From Terriglobia bacterium (lineage in GTDB: Bacteria; Acidobacteriota; Terriglobia; Terriglobales; Acidobacteriaceae), in the NCBI GenBank assembly GCA_020073525.1, contig JAIQFA010000057.1, positions 1 through 34,687 on the forward strand: DNA of 34,687 nt, given 5' to 3'. Shown here one piece after another: positions 22,621 to 30,897 of the stretch. A program made the translations under genes and the position numbers. Positions within the stretch are counted from its first letter, which is position 1. Each line of letters starts with the position of its first letter. The notes under the pieces were generated by a model that saw nothing but the letters and a program-made list of their open reading frames with translations, made no database searches and was not told where the DNA came from.

Positions 22621-23295
22621 CTAATTTCTGCTGGAGGATTGCCTTCTTAGACCGTTCAGGACAAGCGCGCAAAGCTCCTCGGCGAATTTCTCGTTGAGTT
22701 TGCCGTGGCGGATCAGAAAGCGCATGTAGATCGGGCCGTAGAGCGAGTCGAGGACGAGGTCCAGGTCGCAGCCGGCGGGGAGCTCGCCACGGTCGATGCC
22801 ACGCTGCAGAGTTTGGTAGGCCTGTTTTCGCCGGGGCCACAGGAACCTTTCGCGGAAGGCCTCGATCAACTCGGGATCCGACTGTCCTCCGGCAAGCAGG
22901 GCTTGTACTACCTTGCCGCGCTTGGACTGGAAGATGCGAATCAACCGCCGCATTTGCTGGCTGATGTCATTCTGTACGGAACCCGTGTCTTGGAAGCGGA
23001 GTTCGTTGTCGGCACTGGCGGAGAAGGCGTCGGCGACCAGGGCGGCCTTGGTTGGCCACCAACGGTAGACAGTTGTCTTGCCAACGTTGGCGTCGGCGGC
23101 AATGGCCTCAATGCTCAGTTCCGGGAATCCGCCGTCCTGCTTCTTGAGCAGTTTCAGGGTGCTGCGCAGAATGGACTGACGCGACTCCTCGCTGCGGGGG
23201 CGTCCTGGCGAACGCTTTCCGGCGTTTCCGTTGATCCCGTTTGTCCCGTTAGTTCCGTTCCGTGCACGGCCACTCGGAACGTGATTTTGAGCCAT
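22621..23295 (-). CDS. TetR-family transcriptional regulator
   Basis: This 224-residue protein has a TetR/AcrR helix-turn-helix (about residues 38-90, with SIEAIAADANVGKTTVYRWWPTKAALVADAF) and a C-terminal ligand-binding domain of the TetR_C_11 type. The N-terminus holds a low-complexity NGTNGTNGINGN run. The gene is divergent from the RND pump operon at 23438, the usual layout for a local repressor of an efflux pump whose ligand is a pump substrate. The ATG at 23295 is chosen as the start of the whole frame. A possible operator and promoter lie in the 142-bp gap. Confidence 0.9.
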   Translation of the reverse strand: MAQNHVPSGRARNGTNGTNGINGNAGKRSPGRPRSEESRQSILRSTLKLLKKQDGGFPELSIEAIAADANVGKTTVYRWWPTKAALVADAFSASADNELRFQDTGSVQNDISQQMRRLIRIFQSKRGKVVQALLAGGQSDPELIEAFRERFLWPRRKQAYQTLQRGIDRGELPAGCDLDLVLDSLYGPIYMRFLIRHGKLNEKFAEELCALVLNGLRRQSSSRN

Positions 23296-23314
23296 GGCTG
23301 AAGTCTAATATAAT
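23287..23314 (+). promoter_or_regulatory. Candidate promoter for the RND pump operon
   Basis: TTGAGC (23287-23292) and a perfect TATAAT (23309-23314) are 16 bp apart on the + strand, overlapping the start of tetR. The expected transcript start is near 23321. Confidence 0.45.
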
Positions 23315-23323
23315 TTAAATCCG

Positions 23324-23336
23324 AAACGTACTGTTT
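23324..23336. promoter_or_regulatory. Candidate TetR operator
   Basis: The interrupted palindrome AAAC-N5-GTTT lies just after the predicted transcript start of the pump operon and upstream of tetR. Its position suits repression of both genes. The palindrome is short, so the call is tentative. Confidence 0.35.
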
Positions 23337-23437
23337 TGAATCTCATTAGTTCGCGGGCCGATGTGGGTCGGCGGCTACGGCAGTACCAGTTTCCCCCAGT
23401 ATCCAGCTGCAAACGTCATTAAGCTTTCGTCCGTCCT

Positions 23438-26400
23438 ATGTGGATAGTCGCATTAGCGCTTCGCCGTCCTTATACGTTCGTGGTGATGGCACTGCTCATC
23501 ATCCTTCTGACGATCGCAACGGTCCCGCGCACTCCGGTTGACATCTTTCCTGAGATCAACATTCCCGTGGTCAGCGTGATCTGGAACTACACGGGTTTGT
23601 CGCCGCAGGAGATGGCGGACCGGATCGTGACCAACTCCGAGCGCGGATTCACGATTACGGTCAACGACATTGAGCACGTTGAGTCGCAGTCGCTCAACGG
23701 AGTTGCTGTAATCAAGATTTTCTTCCGCCCATCTGTGAACATCTCCATGGCGGTGACGCAAGTGACGGCGATCAGCCAGACCGTCCTGCGCGGATTGCCG
23801 GCAGGCTCGAACCCGCCGCTGGTCATCACTTACACGGCGTCGTCAACGCCCATCGTGCAGTTGGGCCTGAGCAGCAAGACGCTTCCAGAACAGCAGTTGT
23901 TTGACCTCGGGCAGAATTTTCTGCGCACCTCGTTGGCCACAGTCCAGGGCGCGGGTCTCCCCTATCCCTACGGCGGTAAGGTGCGCCAGATCCAAGTGGA
24001 TCTCGATTCCGCCAAACTGCAGGCGTATGGTCTGGCGCCGGCGGATATTGTCAACGCCGTGGCAGCACAAAACCTGATTCTGCCGGCCGGTACGACCAAG
24101 ATCGGGCCGACCGAGTACACGGTGGAGATGAACGGCACTCCCCAGAACATCGCGGAACTCAACGATCTACCGGTGAAGACTCTGAACTCGTCCACCTTGT
24201 ACTTGCGCGATGTGGCGCACGTGCGTGACGGGTTTTCTCCGCAGACCAACATCGTGCGGCAGGACGGCGTCCGTGGCGTGCTGATGTCGGTGTTCAAACT
24301 GGGCAGCGCTTCCACGCTGACGGTGGTCAACGCGGTGAAGGCCGTGGTTCCGCTGGCAGAACAGTCTCTGCCGCCTGACCTCAGCATCAAGGCGCTGTTT
24401 GATCAGTCGATTTTTGTGCGGGCCTCGATTCAGGGAGTGATTCGCGAAGGCCTGACCGCCGCTTGCCTGACAGCGGTCATGATTCTATTGTTCCTCGGCG
24501 ATTGGCGCCCCACGTTAATCATCGCCGTCTCGATCCCCTTATCGATCTTCGTTTCCGTGTTGTTGCTGAGCGCACTCGGCGAAACGATCAACATCATGAC
24601 TCTGGGAGGATTGGCGTTGGCGGTCGGCATCCTCGTGGACGACGCAACCGTAGAGATCGAAAACATCGAGCGCAATCTGGCCATGGGCAAGGAGATGAAG
24701 CAGGCGATCCTCGACGGCGCGCAGCAGGTTGCGGTGCCCGCGTTCGTTTCGACTCTGTGTATCTGCATCGTGTTTGTGCCGATGTTCTTCCTTACCGGAG
24801 TAGCCAAGTATCTCTTTGTCCCACTGGCGGAAGCGGTGAGCTTTGCCATGTTGGCGTCGTACCTGTTGTCGCGGACGCTGGTCCCGACGATGGTCATGTT
24901 CATCATGCGCGGACATGAGCATCGCGCGGCGGAGCCAAAGAATTTTGTGGTGCGATTCCAGCGTGGATTCGAGCGCGGATTTGAAAGATTCCGCGGCCGC
25001 TACCAGCAACTACTGGAAACCGCGCTCGAACACCGCAAATTGTTCGCCGTCGGCTTCGGCGCCTTCTGCTTTTTGTCGTTAGGGCTGGCGTTTTTTCTGG
25101 GGCGGGACTTCTTTCCGCAAGTGGATGCGGGCCTGATTCGTTTGCACTTCCGCGCTCGCTCTGGCTTGCGCGTGGAAGAGACCGCGCGTCTGTGCGATGA
25201 AGTGGAGCAAGTGCTGCGTGAGGAGATTCCGAAGCAAGAACTGCAGACGATGCTGGACAACATCGGCGTCCCGTACTCGGGCTTGAATCTTTCCTACAGC
25301 AGTTCCGGCGTGATTGGAACGAGCGATGCGGAGATTCTGATCTCGCTCAATCCGGAACACCATCATCCCACGGCACGGTACGTGCGCAGGCTGCGCCGCG
25401 AACTTCCGTCGCGTTTTCCGGGCGTGGAGTTCTTTTTCCAGCCCGCCGATATTGTGTCGCAGATTCTTAATTTTGGCTTGCCCGCGCCGATCGACATCCA
25501 GATTGTGGGCGCAGACGTGCAGGGGAACTACACCATCGGGCAAAGAATCGCGAATCAGGTACGCCTGATTCCTGGAACGGCGGACGTACACGTGCAGCAG
25601 ATGATGAGCCTGCCCACTCTGCGCCTCGACATGGATCGCACGCGTATCAATCAGGTGGGGCTGAATGCCCGCGACGTCGCACAAAGCGTGCTGATCAGCT
25701 TGAGTGGAAGCTTCCAGACGGCTCCCAATTTTTGGCTGAACCCAAAGAATGGGGTGACGTATCCTATCGCCATTCAGTCGCCACAGTATCGGGTGACGTC
25801 GTTGCAGGACTTGATGAATACGCCGGTGAATAGCGGCACGGCGCAGGCCCCGCAGGTGCTCGGCAATCTGGCTCAACTTACACCGGCGGCGAGGCCCGCG
25901 GTCGTCAACCATTACAATGTGCAGCCCGTCATTGACGTGTATGCAAGCACGCAAGGGCGCGATCTGGGTGGCGTTGCTTCGGACATCATGAAGGCACTCA
26001 AGCCGTTTCAGGATCATCTGCCGCGCGGAACGCGCATCGTGGTTCGCGGTCAGATCGAGACCATGCAATCCTCATTCTTCGGCCTCGGCCTTGGCCTGCT
26101 TGGGGCGATTGTGCTCGTCTATCTGCTGATCGTGGTCAACTTTCAGTCCTGGCTCGACCCCTTCATCATCATTACTGCGTTGCCGGGAGCGCTGGCGGGA
26201 ATCTGCTGGTTCCTCCTGATCACGCGCACCACGCTCAATGTTCCATCACTGACAGGTGCGGTCATGTGCATGGGAGTGGCGACCGCAAATTCGATTCTGA
26301 TGGTTTCGTTTGCCCGCGACCGTATGAATGCCGGAGCGCCCGCGCTGCAAGCGGCGCTGGAAGCAGGCTACACTCGCATGCGTCCGGTCATCATGACAGC

Positions 26401-26593
26401 CCTTGCGATGATTATCGGTATGCTGCCGATGGCGTTGGGGTTTGGGGAAGGCGGGGAACAGAATGCACCATTGGGCCGGGCAGTGATTGGCGGCTTGCTC
26501 TTTGCCACCGTCGCCACCTTGTTTTTCGTTCCCGCGGTGTTCACGATCATTCATAGCCGCCGGCAGGCGCGGCTGCAGCGGGAACAAGCGTAG
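23438..26593 (+). CDS. RND-family efflux pump, inner-membrane subunit
   Basis: This 1051-residue pump follows the RND plan: an N-terminal helix, a large periplasmic loop, six helices, a second periplasmic loop and the last helices. The proton-relay aspartates are D401/D402 in ILVDDATVEIENIER. It differs from the MdtB/MdtC type at 30894 and 34380. A C-terminal basic tail follows the last helix. The substrate is unknown; the TetR neighbour and the downstream adaptor and outer-membrane factor support a drug or toxic-compound exporter. The ATG at 23438 has no visible ribosome binding site. The adaptor gene starts 42 bp downstream. Confidence 0.93.
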   Translation: MWIVALALRRPYTFVVMALLIILLTIATVPRTPVDIFPEINIPVVSVIWNYTGLSPQEMADRIVTNSERGFTITVNDIEHVESQSLNGVAVIKIFFRPSVNISMAVTQVTAISQTVLRGLPAGSNPPLVITYTASSTPIVQLGLSSKTLPEQQLFDLGQNFLRTSLATVQGAGLPYPYGGKVRQIQVDLDSAKLQAYGLAPADIVNAVAAQNLILPAGTTKIGPTEYTVEMNGTPQNIAELNDLPVKTLNSSTLYLRDVAHVRDGFSPQTNIVRQDGVRGVLMSVFKLGSASTLTVVNAVKAVVPLAEQSLPPDLSIKALFDQSIFVRASIQGVIREGLTAACLTAVMILLFLGDWRPTLIIAVSIPLSIFVSVLLLSALGETINIMTLGGLALAVGILVDDATVEIENIERNLAMGKEMKQAILDGAQQVAVPAFVSTLCICIVFVPMFFLTGVAKYLFVPLAEAVSFAMLASYLLSRTLVPTMVMFIMRGHEHRAAEPKNFVVRFQRGFERGFERFRGRYQQLLETALEHRKLFAVGFGAFCFLSLGLAFFLGRDFFPQVDAGLIRLHFRARSGLRVEETARLCDEVEQVLREEIPKQELQTMLDNIGVPYSGLNLSYSSSGVIGTSDAEILISLNPEHHHPTARYVRRLRRELPSRFPGVEFFFQPADIVSQILNFGLPAPIDIQIVGADVQGNYTIGQRIANQVRLIPGTADVHVQQMMSLPTLRLDMDRTRINQVGLNARDVAQSVLISLSGSFQTAPNFWLNPKNGVTYPIAIQSPQYRVTSLQDLMNTPVNSGTAQAPQVLGNLAQLTPAARPAVVNHYNVQPVIDVYASTQGRDLGGVASDIMKALKPFQDHLPRGTRIVVRGQIETMQSSFFGLGLGLLGAIVLVYLLIVVNFQSWLDPFIIITALPGALAGICWFLLITRTTLNVPSLTGAVMCMGVATANSILMVSFARDRMNAGAPALQAALEAGYTRMRPVIMTALAMIIGMLPMALGFGEGGEQNAPLGRAVIGGLLFATVATLFFVPAVFTIIHSRRQARLQREQA

Positions 26594-26635
26594 AACCCGA
26601 GGAGAAATAGAGTCAGTTTTGTTGGAGACCTCATC

Positions 26636-27847
26636 ATGCCAGTACAAACACCGACTGCAACGACGCAGCACAACGATCGGCCGTCCGATCAGGGGCCCGC
26701 TCCGGCAGGCCGGGGAAAGATTCTGGTGGGCGCCGTGCTGCTCGTCCTGATCACCGCGGGCGTAGTTACGTTTCTCAACCGCAGCAGCGAGGCGGACGCG
26801 CTGGCGAAGGAAACGGAAGCTGTATCGGTTCCCACCGTCGCCGTGGTGCAACCCCAAACCGAGCCGGGAAACGACGAACTTGTATTGCCGGGAAATCTGC
26901 AGGCATTTGAAGAGTCCCCCATTTTTGCCCGAACCAATGGCTACCTTCTGCGCTGGTACAAAGACATCGGAAGCAAAGTGCAGAAGGGGGAACTGCTGGC
27001 GGCGATTGACACTCCGGAAGTCGACCAGGAACTCTCACAAGCCCGAGCTACCCGCGAGCAAGTCAAGTCGGCGCTGGAGTTGGCGAAGATCTCCGCCGAC
27101 CGCTGGGCGAATCTGCGCAAGTCCGACTCGGTTTCGCAGCAGGAAGCCGACCAGCAGGCGAGCGGATACCAGCAGGGGCAAGCGAACCTTGCCGCGGCGG
27201 AGGCGAATGTTCGCCGCCTCGAACAACTCGAGTCTTTCAAGAACGTATACGCTCCGTTTTCGGGCGTGCTGACCCGGCGCAACGTTGATCCGGGGGCGCT
27301 CATCAACTCGGGCGCGGGTGCGACCGGCAAAGAACTGTTCGATATTGCGCGCGTCGATCCGCTTCGTGTTTACGTCAGCGTTCCGCAGGCCTACGCGCCG
27401 TCCATGAAAGTTGGGGTGAAGGCGGTCGTTACGCTGCAGGAATTTCCCGGACAGAAATTTACCGGAGTGATTGCTCGCACCGCTGATGCTATCGATCCCG
27501 CCACGCGCACTCTGAATACTGAGGTGGACGTTCCCAATAAAGATGGCAAGTTGTTGCCGGGTTCGTTCGGCCAAGTGCATTTTGCGACAGGGACCTCGGT
27601 TTCCAGGATTACGATCCCGGTAAACGCCATGTTGTTCCGTGCCGAGGGACCGCAAGCTGCGGTCGTTGACAAGGACGGCAAGGTGCATCTGCAGCCGATC
27701 AGCATTGGGCGCGACTTCGGAGCGACACTCGAAATTCTGGGCGGCCTCGATGTGAGCAATCAAATCGTTATCAACCCGGCGGACTCGCTCGAGGAAGGGC
27801 AGAAGGTGCACGTCGCCAAGCCGAAGGCAGGAGATGCGCATTCGTGA
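26636..27847 (+). CDS. RND efflux adaptor (membrane fusion protein)
   Basis: This 403-residue periplasmic adaptor has one N-terminal membrane anchor (about 25-45, after a Thr/Pro/Gly-rich cytoplasmic start). Then follow the barrel-sandwich hybrid (ESPIFARTNGYLLRWYKDIG), a long helical hairpin (about 120-190, Gln/Glu/Ala-rich) and the beta-barrel and membrane-proximal domains. The Ser/Gln/Ala-rich hairpin is typical of AcrA/MexA/HlyD-type adaptors that link the pump to the outer-membrane channel. The ATG at 26636 has GGAG about 9 bp upstream. Its stop codon overlaps the GTG start of the outer-membrane factor (GTGA), so the two are translationally coupled. Confidence 0.92.
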   Translation: MPVQTPTATTQHNDRPSDQGPAPAGRGKILVGAVLLVLITAGVVTFLNRSSEADALAKETEAVSVPTVAVVQPQTEPGNDELVLPGNLQAFEESPIFARTNGYLLRWYKDIGSKVQKGELLAAIDTPEVDQELSQARATREQVKSALELAKISADRWANLRKSDSVSQQEADQQASGYQQGQANLAAAEANVRRLEQLESFKNVYAPFSGVLTRRNVDPGALINSGAGATGKELFDIARVDPLRVYVSVPQAYAPSMKVGVKAVVTLQEFPGQKFTGVIARTADAIDPATRTLNTEVDVPNKDGKLLPGSFGQVHFATGTSVSRITIPVNAMLFRAEGPQAAVVDKDGKVHLQPISIGRDFGATLEILGGLDVSNQIVINPADSLEEGQKVHVAKPKAGDAHS

Positions 27848-29418
27848 AGCGCTTGCATCCAGCCTGTAGAGACGGGGCTTGCCCCGTCTCCGTACGCGCG
27901 GCGAGACGCGGCAAGCTGTGTCTCTACGGGAAGTACGTCTGGGTGGCAGGCGCATTGCTCGCAGCGTGCAGTTTGGTGGCTACTCTGGGTTGCACCGTCG
28001 GACCGGGCTATAAGCGTCCTACTGCGCAGATTCCCGACACGTGGAAGGGAGAAGGGCCGTGGCAAACGGCTGCGCCGAAGGACGCAATTCCCAAGGGCGA
28101 GTGGTGGCAGATTTTTCATGACGCCGAACTCGACCGGCTGGAGCAGGATTTGCTGCAGGCCAACCAGTCGCTGGTGGCGGCGCAAGATCGCCTGTCGCAG
28201 GCCCGGTCGCTGGCTCGGATCGCATCCTCGGCGTACTTTCCCACACTCAATGCCGATCCTGGCGGACAGCGTGAGCGCCTTTCAGGTAATCGGCCGCTTT
28301 CTGGTGCCTCGCTTCAGCCCGGGCAGAGGCTCACGCCGGTCACGCAGAATGTTTTCACGGTCCCGTTTTCGGTTAGCTACGAGCTTGATCTGTTCGGACG
28401 CGTGCGCCGCGATCTGGAAGCGGCTAACGCTTCGCTGCAGGGCAGTGCAGCCGACCTGGAAAATGTGCGCCTGGTGTTGACCGCGGAACTCGCCGCGGAC
28501 TATTTCAACCTGCGCGAGCTTGATCGCGAAGCGGGCGTGGTGCGGGAGTCTGTCGAGATCCAGCAAAAAGGATTGGACCTGGTCAATCGTCGTCACGACG
28601 GCGGAGTCGCCTCGGGATTGGAAGTCGCCCAACAAGCGGCACTGCTCGATGCGACTGCGACGCAGCTTCAGCTCGTACTGCAGCAGCGGGCCCAATTCGA
28701 ACATGCCATTGCTGTGCTCACCGGGAAGTCCGCCTCGGTTTTCAGCGTGGCAGAAGCGCGGTTCGACGCCACCCCTCCGCCGATTCCCACGGGCGTTCCA
28801 TCAGAAATTCTGGAGCGACGGCCTGACGTTGCAACCAGCGAGCGTCAGATGGCATTTGAAAATGCGCAGGTTGGTTTGGCGACGGCCGCGTTTTATCCGC
28901 ACATCACGTTGGGCGGAAGCGGTGGATGGCAAAGCCGCGACATCGCCACGCTGGTCAATGCTCCGAGCGCTGTCTGGTCACTGGGCGGCGATCTGCTGCA
29001 GCCGGTCTTTAACGGCGGCCGCAATCGCGCCAACCTCGCGGGCACCCGCGCTGCTTATGACGAATCCGTGGCCAATTATCGCGAATCGGTGCTGGTCGCA
29101 TTTCAGCAGGTGGAGGATGGGCTTTCCGGCCTGGCGCTGCTGAACCAGGCGGCGAAAACCCAGCAGGCAGCGGTGGCCGATTCACGCCGCGCACTTGACA
29201 TCGCCAACGACCGCTATGTCGGCGGTGTCACTACGTACTTGGATGTGATTACCGCACAATCCACGTTGCTCAACAACGAACGTCTGGCGACGCAGTTGCT
29301 CGGCCAGCAAATGGTCACTTCCGTTTTCCTGGTGAAGGCTCTGGGCGGCTCTTGGGACGCGTCGGAGATTCAGCGCGAACAAGTCAGGCCAACACTGGTT
29401 CAAGCTGTGCAGCAATAG
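27844..29418 (+). CDS. Outer-membrane efflux factor (NodT/OprM type) with a repeat-encoded N-terminus
   Basis: This 524-residue outer-membrane channel is of the NodT/OprM family, with two OEP domains. The mature start GCTVGPGYKRPTAQIPDTWK is typical. The GTG at 27844 overlaps the previous stop codon, but residues 8-28 are encoded by a GTAG-hairpin REP element (27866-27927). The hydrophobic signal segment (about 32-49) follows only after this insert. Two possible lipoprotein cysteines are C42 (LAAC, a good lipobox) and C50 (before TVGPGYKRP, the family position, with an imperfect lipobox). A shorter real start is possible. It completes the tripartite pump. Confidence 0.9.
   Translation: MKRLHPACRDGACPVSVRAARRGKLCLYGKYVWVAGALLAACSLVATLGCTVGPGYKRPTAQIPDTWKGEGPWQTAAPKDAIPKGEWWQIFHDAELDRLEQDLLQANQSLVAAQDRLSQARSLARIASSAYFPTLNADPGGQRERLSGNRPLSGASLQPGQRLTPVTQNVFTVPFSVSYELDLFGRVRRDLEAANASLQGSAADLENVRLVLTAELAADYFNLRELDREAGVVRESVEIQQKGLDLVNRRHDGGVASGLEVAQQAALLDATATQLQLVLQQRAQFEHAIAVLTGKSASVFSVAEARFDATPPPIPTGVPSEILERRPDVATSERQMAFENAQVGLATAAFYPHITLGGSGGWQSRDIATLVNAPSAVWSLGGDLLQPVFNGGRNRANLAGTRAAYDESVANYRESVLVAFQQVEDGLSGLALLNQAAKTQQAAVADSRRALDIANDRYVGGVTTYLDVITAQSTLLNNERLATQLLGQQMVTSVFLVKALGGSWDASEIQREQVRPTLVQAVQQ
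27866..27927. repeat. GTAG-hairpin REP pair inside the outer-membrane-factor gene
   Basis: GTAG plus a GACGGGGCTTGCCCCGTC hairpin, then a diverged facing hairpin and CTAC. It is of the same type as 3200-3277, with the two arms exchanged. It lies in frame near the 5' end of the gene at 27844. Confidence 0.85.
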
Positions 29419-29440
29419 CGATGTATACCGTCGCTGACCT

Positions 29441-29511
29441 CTGCGGCTAAAGCCGATGGTGAGTAGAGCCTCTATCGCAGCGCTGAAGCGCTGCGCCACC
29501 CACAACCAAAA
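29441..29511. repeat. Interspersed hairpin repeat (GCGCTGAAGCGC type)
   Basis: GCGGCTAAAGCCG, a short spacer, and the palindrome CGCAGCGCTGAAGCGCTGCG followed by CCACCCACAACC. It is a second copy of 7940-8011. The rest of the 288-bp gap (29419-29706) is AT-richer than its surroundings and probably holds the promoter of the next operon. Confidence 0.8.
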
Positions 29512-29706
29512 GGGCGAGGGTCGCTTCTCCCGGGCATGAAACCTCGGCGCAAATCCATGATTTACAAACTTTTACCATCTTTCGCTTCCCGAAGACCATC
29601 ACTTTAGAAGAGTATGATCGTCTAATAGTTTATGAACTGAATTTCCAGTTGTGACGGCGAAAATCATCGATTTGGCAACAAACCCATCGTCCGTGCGGCC
29701 TCTTTT

Positions 29707-30897
29707 ATGAATAAAAATCTTAGTTGGCAGTGGATGTTGTTCGGCGGGACTTTGCTCCTGCTGCTTGCTTTTGGCGGTTGCCAGGGCGCTGACTCCTCAA
29801 AGGACCAAAAAGCACTTGCGGCCACCACCCGTTCCGTCCCGGTCGGGGTTGCTTCCGCTGTCGTGCAGGACATGCCGGTGTACCTGACGGGCTTAGGCTC
29901 GGTGACCGCATACAACACGGTGAGCTTGAAGAGCCGGGTCGATGGCCAGCTTTTGCAGGTGAATTTCCGCGAAGGGCAGCAGATAAACAAGGGTGCTCTG
30001 CTGGTGCTGATTGATCCGCGTCCGTACCAGGTGCAACTGGAATCGGCGGAGGCGCAGTTGTTCAAAGATCAGGCTTCACTTCGCGACGCGCAACTGAACT
30101 ATCAGCGCTACAAGGATCTGCTGCAGCAATCCGGCGCGATGTCGCAGCAGCAGGTGGACACGCAAAAGTCGACGGCGGATCAGTTCGAAGGCGCGGTCCG
30201 CACCGACCAGGCAGCGATCGACAACGCGAAACTTCAGATTGAGTATTGCCACATCACGGCGCCAGTCAGCGGCCGTATTGGTTTGCGCCTGGTCGATGCC
30301 GGCAACATCGTCCATGCCGCTGATACGAACCCGATGTTGGTGATCACGCAGTTGCAGCCGATTTCGGTCATCTTTACTTTGCCTCAAGATAGTCTGCCTT
30401 CGGTCGTGAAGCGAATGAGGCAGGGAACTTTGAAGGTCGACGCCTACGACCGCGACGACAAGACCAAGCTGGCTGCTGGCACGTTGTTGACCATCGACAA
30501 CCAGATTGATCAGACGACGGGCACCGTCCGCCTGAAGTCCACGTTCGACAACAAGGACGGAGTCCTGTTTCCAAACCAGTTCGTGAATATCCACCTGTTA
30601 CTCGATGTACGCAAGAACAGCACGATCGTTCCCAGTGTGGCTGTGCAGCGCGGGCCGCAGGGAAATTTTGTGTACGTGGTGAAGTCCGACAAGACGGTGG
30701 AAGCACGCCCGGTGACGGTCGCGCTCACACAATCGAATCAGAGCGCGATCGACAGCGGCCTGCAAGTTGGGGAACTCGTGGTCACCGACGGGCAGGATAA
30801 GTTGCAGAACGGCGCGAAGGTTGAGACTCGCGCCCCATCCGGAAACCGCAGCGCTTCGCAATCGGCCACGCCCGGCACCACAGCTCCGACGTCATGA
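29707..30897 (+). CDS. mdtA: RND efflux adaptor, MdtA-like
   Basis: This 396-residue adaptor resembles MdtA of the MdtABC system. An N-terminal lipoprotein-like signal ends at about C25 (LLAFGGC). The lipoyl-type halves ([20 protein letters not shown] and [19 protein letters not shown]) flank a helical hairpin (about 110-165), and the beta-barrel and membrane-proximal domains follow. The Ser/Thr/Pro-rich tail is a common adaptor end. No clear ribosome binding site precedes the ATG. Its stop codon overlaps the next start (ATGA), so it is coupled to the MdtB-like pump gene. Confidence 0.9.
   Translation: MNKNLSWQWMLFGGTLLLLLAFGGCQGADSSKDQKALAATTRSVPVGVASAVVQDMPVYLTGLGSVTAYNTVSLKSRVDGQLLQVNFREGQQINKGALLVLIDPRPYQVQLESAEAQLFKDQASLRDAQLNYQRYKDLLQQSGAMSQQQVDTQKSTADQFEGAVRTDQAAIDNAKLQIEYCHITAPVSGRIGLRLVDAGNIVHAADTNPMLVITQLQPISVIFTLPQDSLPSVVKRMRQGTLKVDAYDRDDKTKLAAGTLLTIDNQIDQTTGTVRLKSTFDNKDGVLFPNQFVNIHLLLDVRKNSTIVPSVAVQRGPQGNFVYVVKSDKTVEARPVTVALTQSNQSAIDSGLQVGELVVTDGQDKLQNGAKVETRAPSGNRSASQSATPGTTAPTS

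Noticed and set aside
27035..27955. A 306-codon minus-strand frame over the adaptor gene
   Set aside because: It is a shadow of the adaptor gene and runs into a REP element. There is no recognisable motif.
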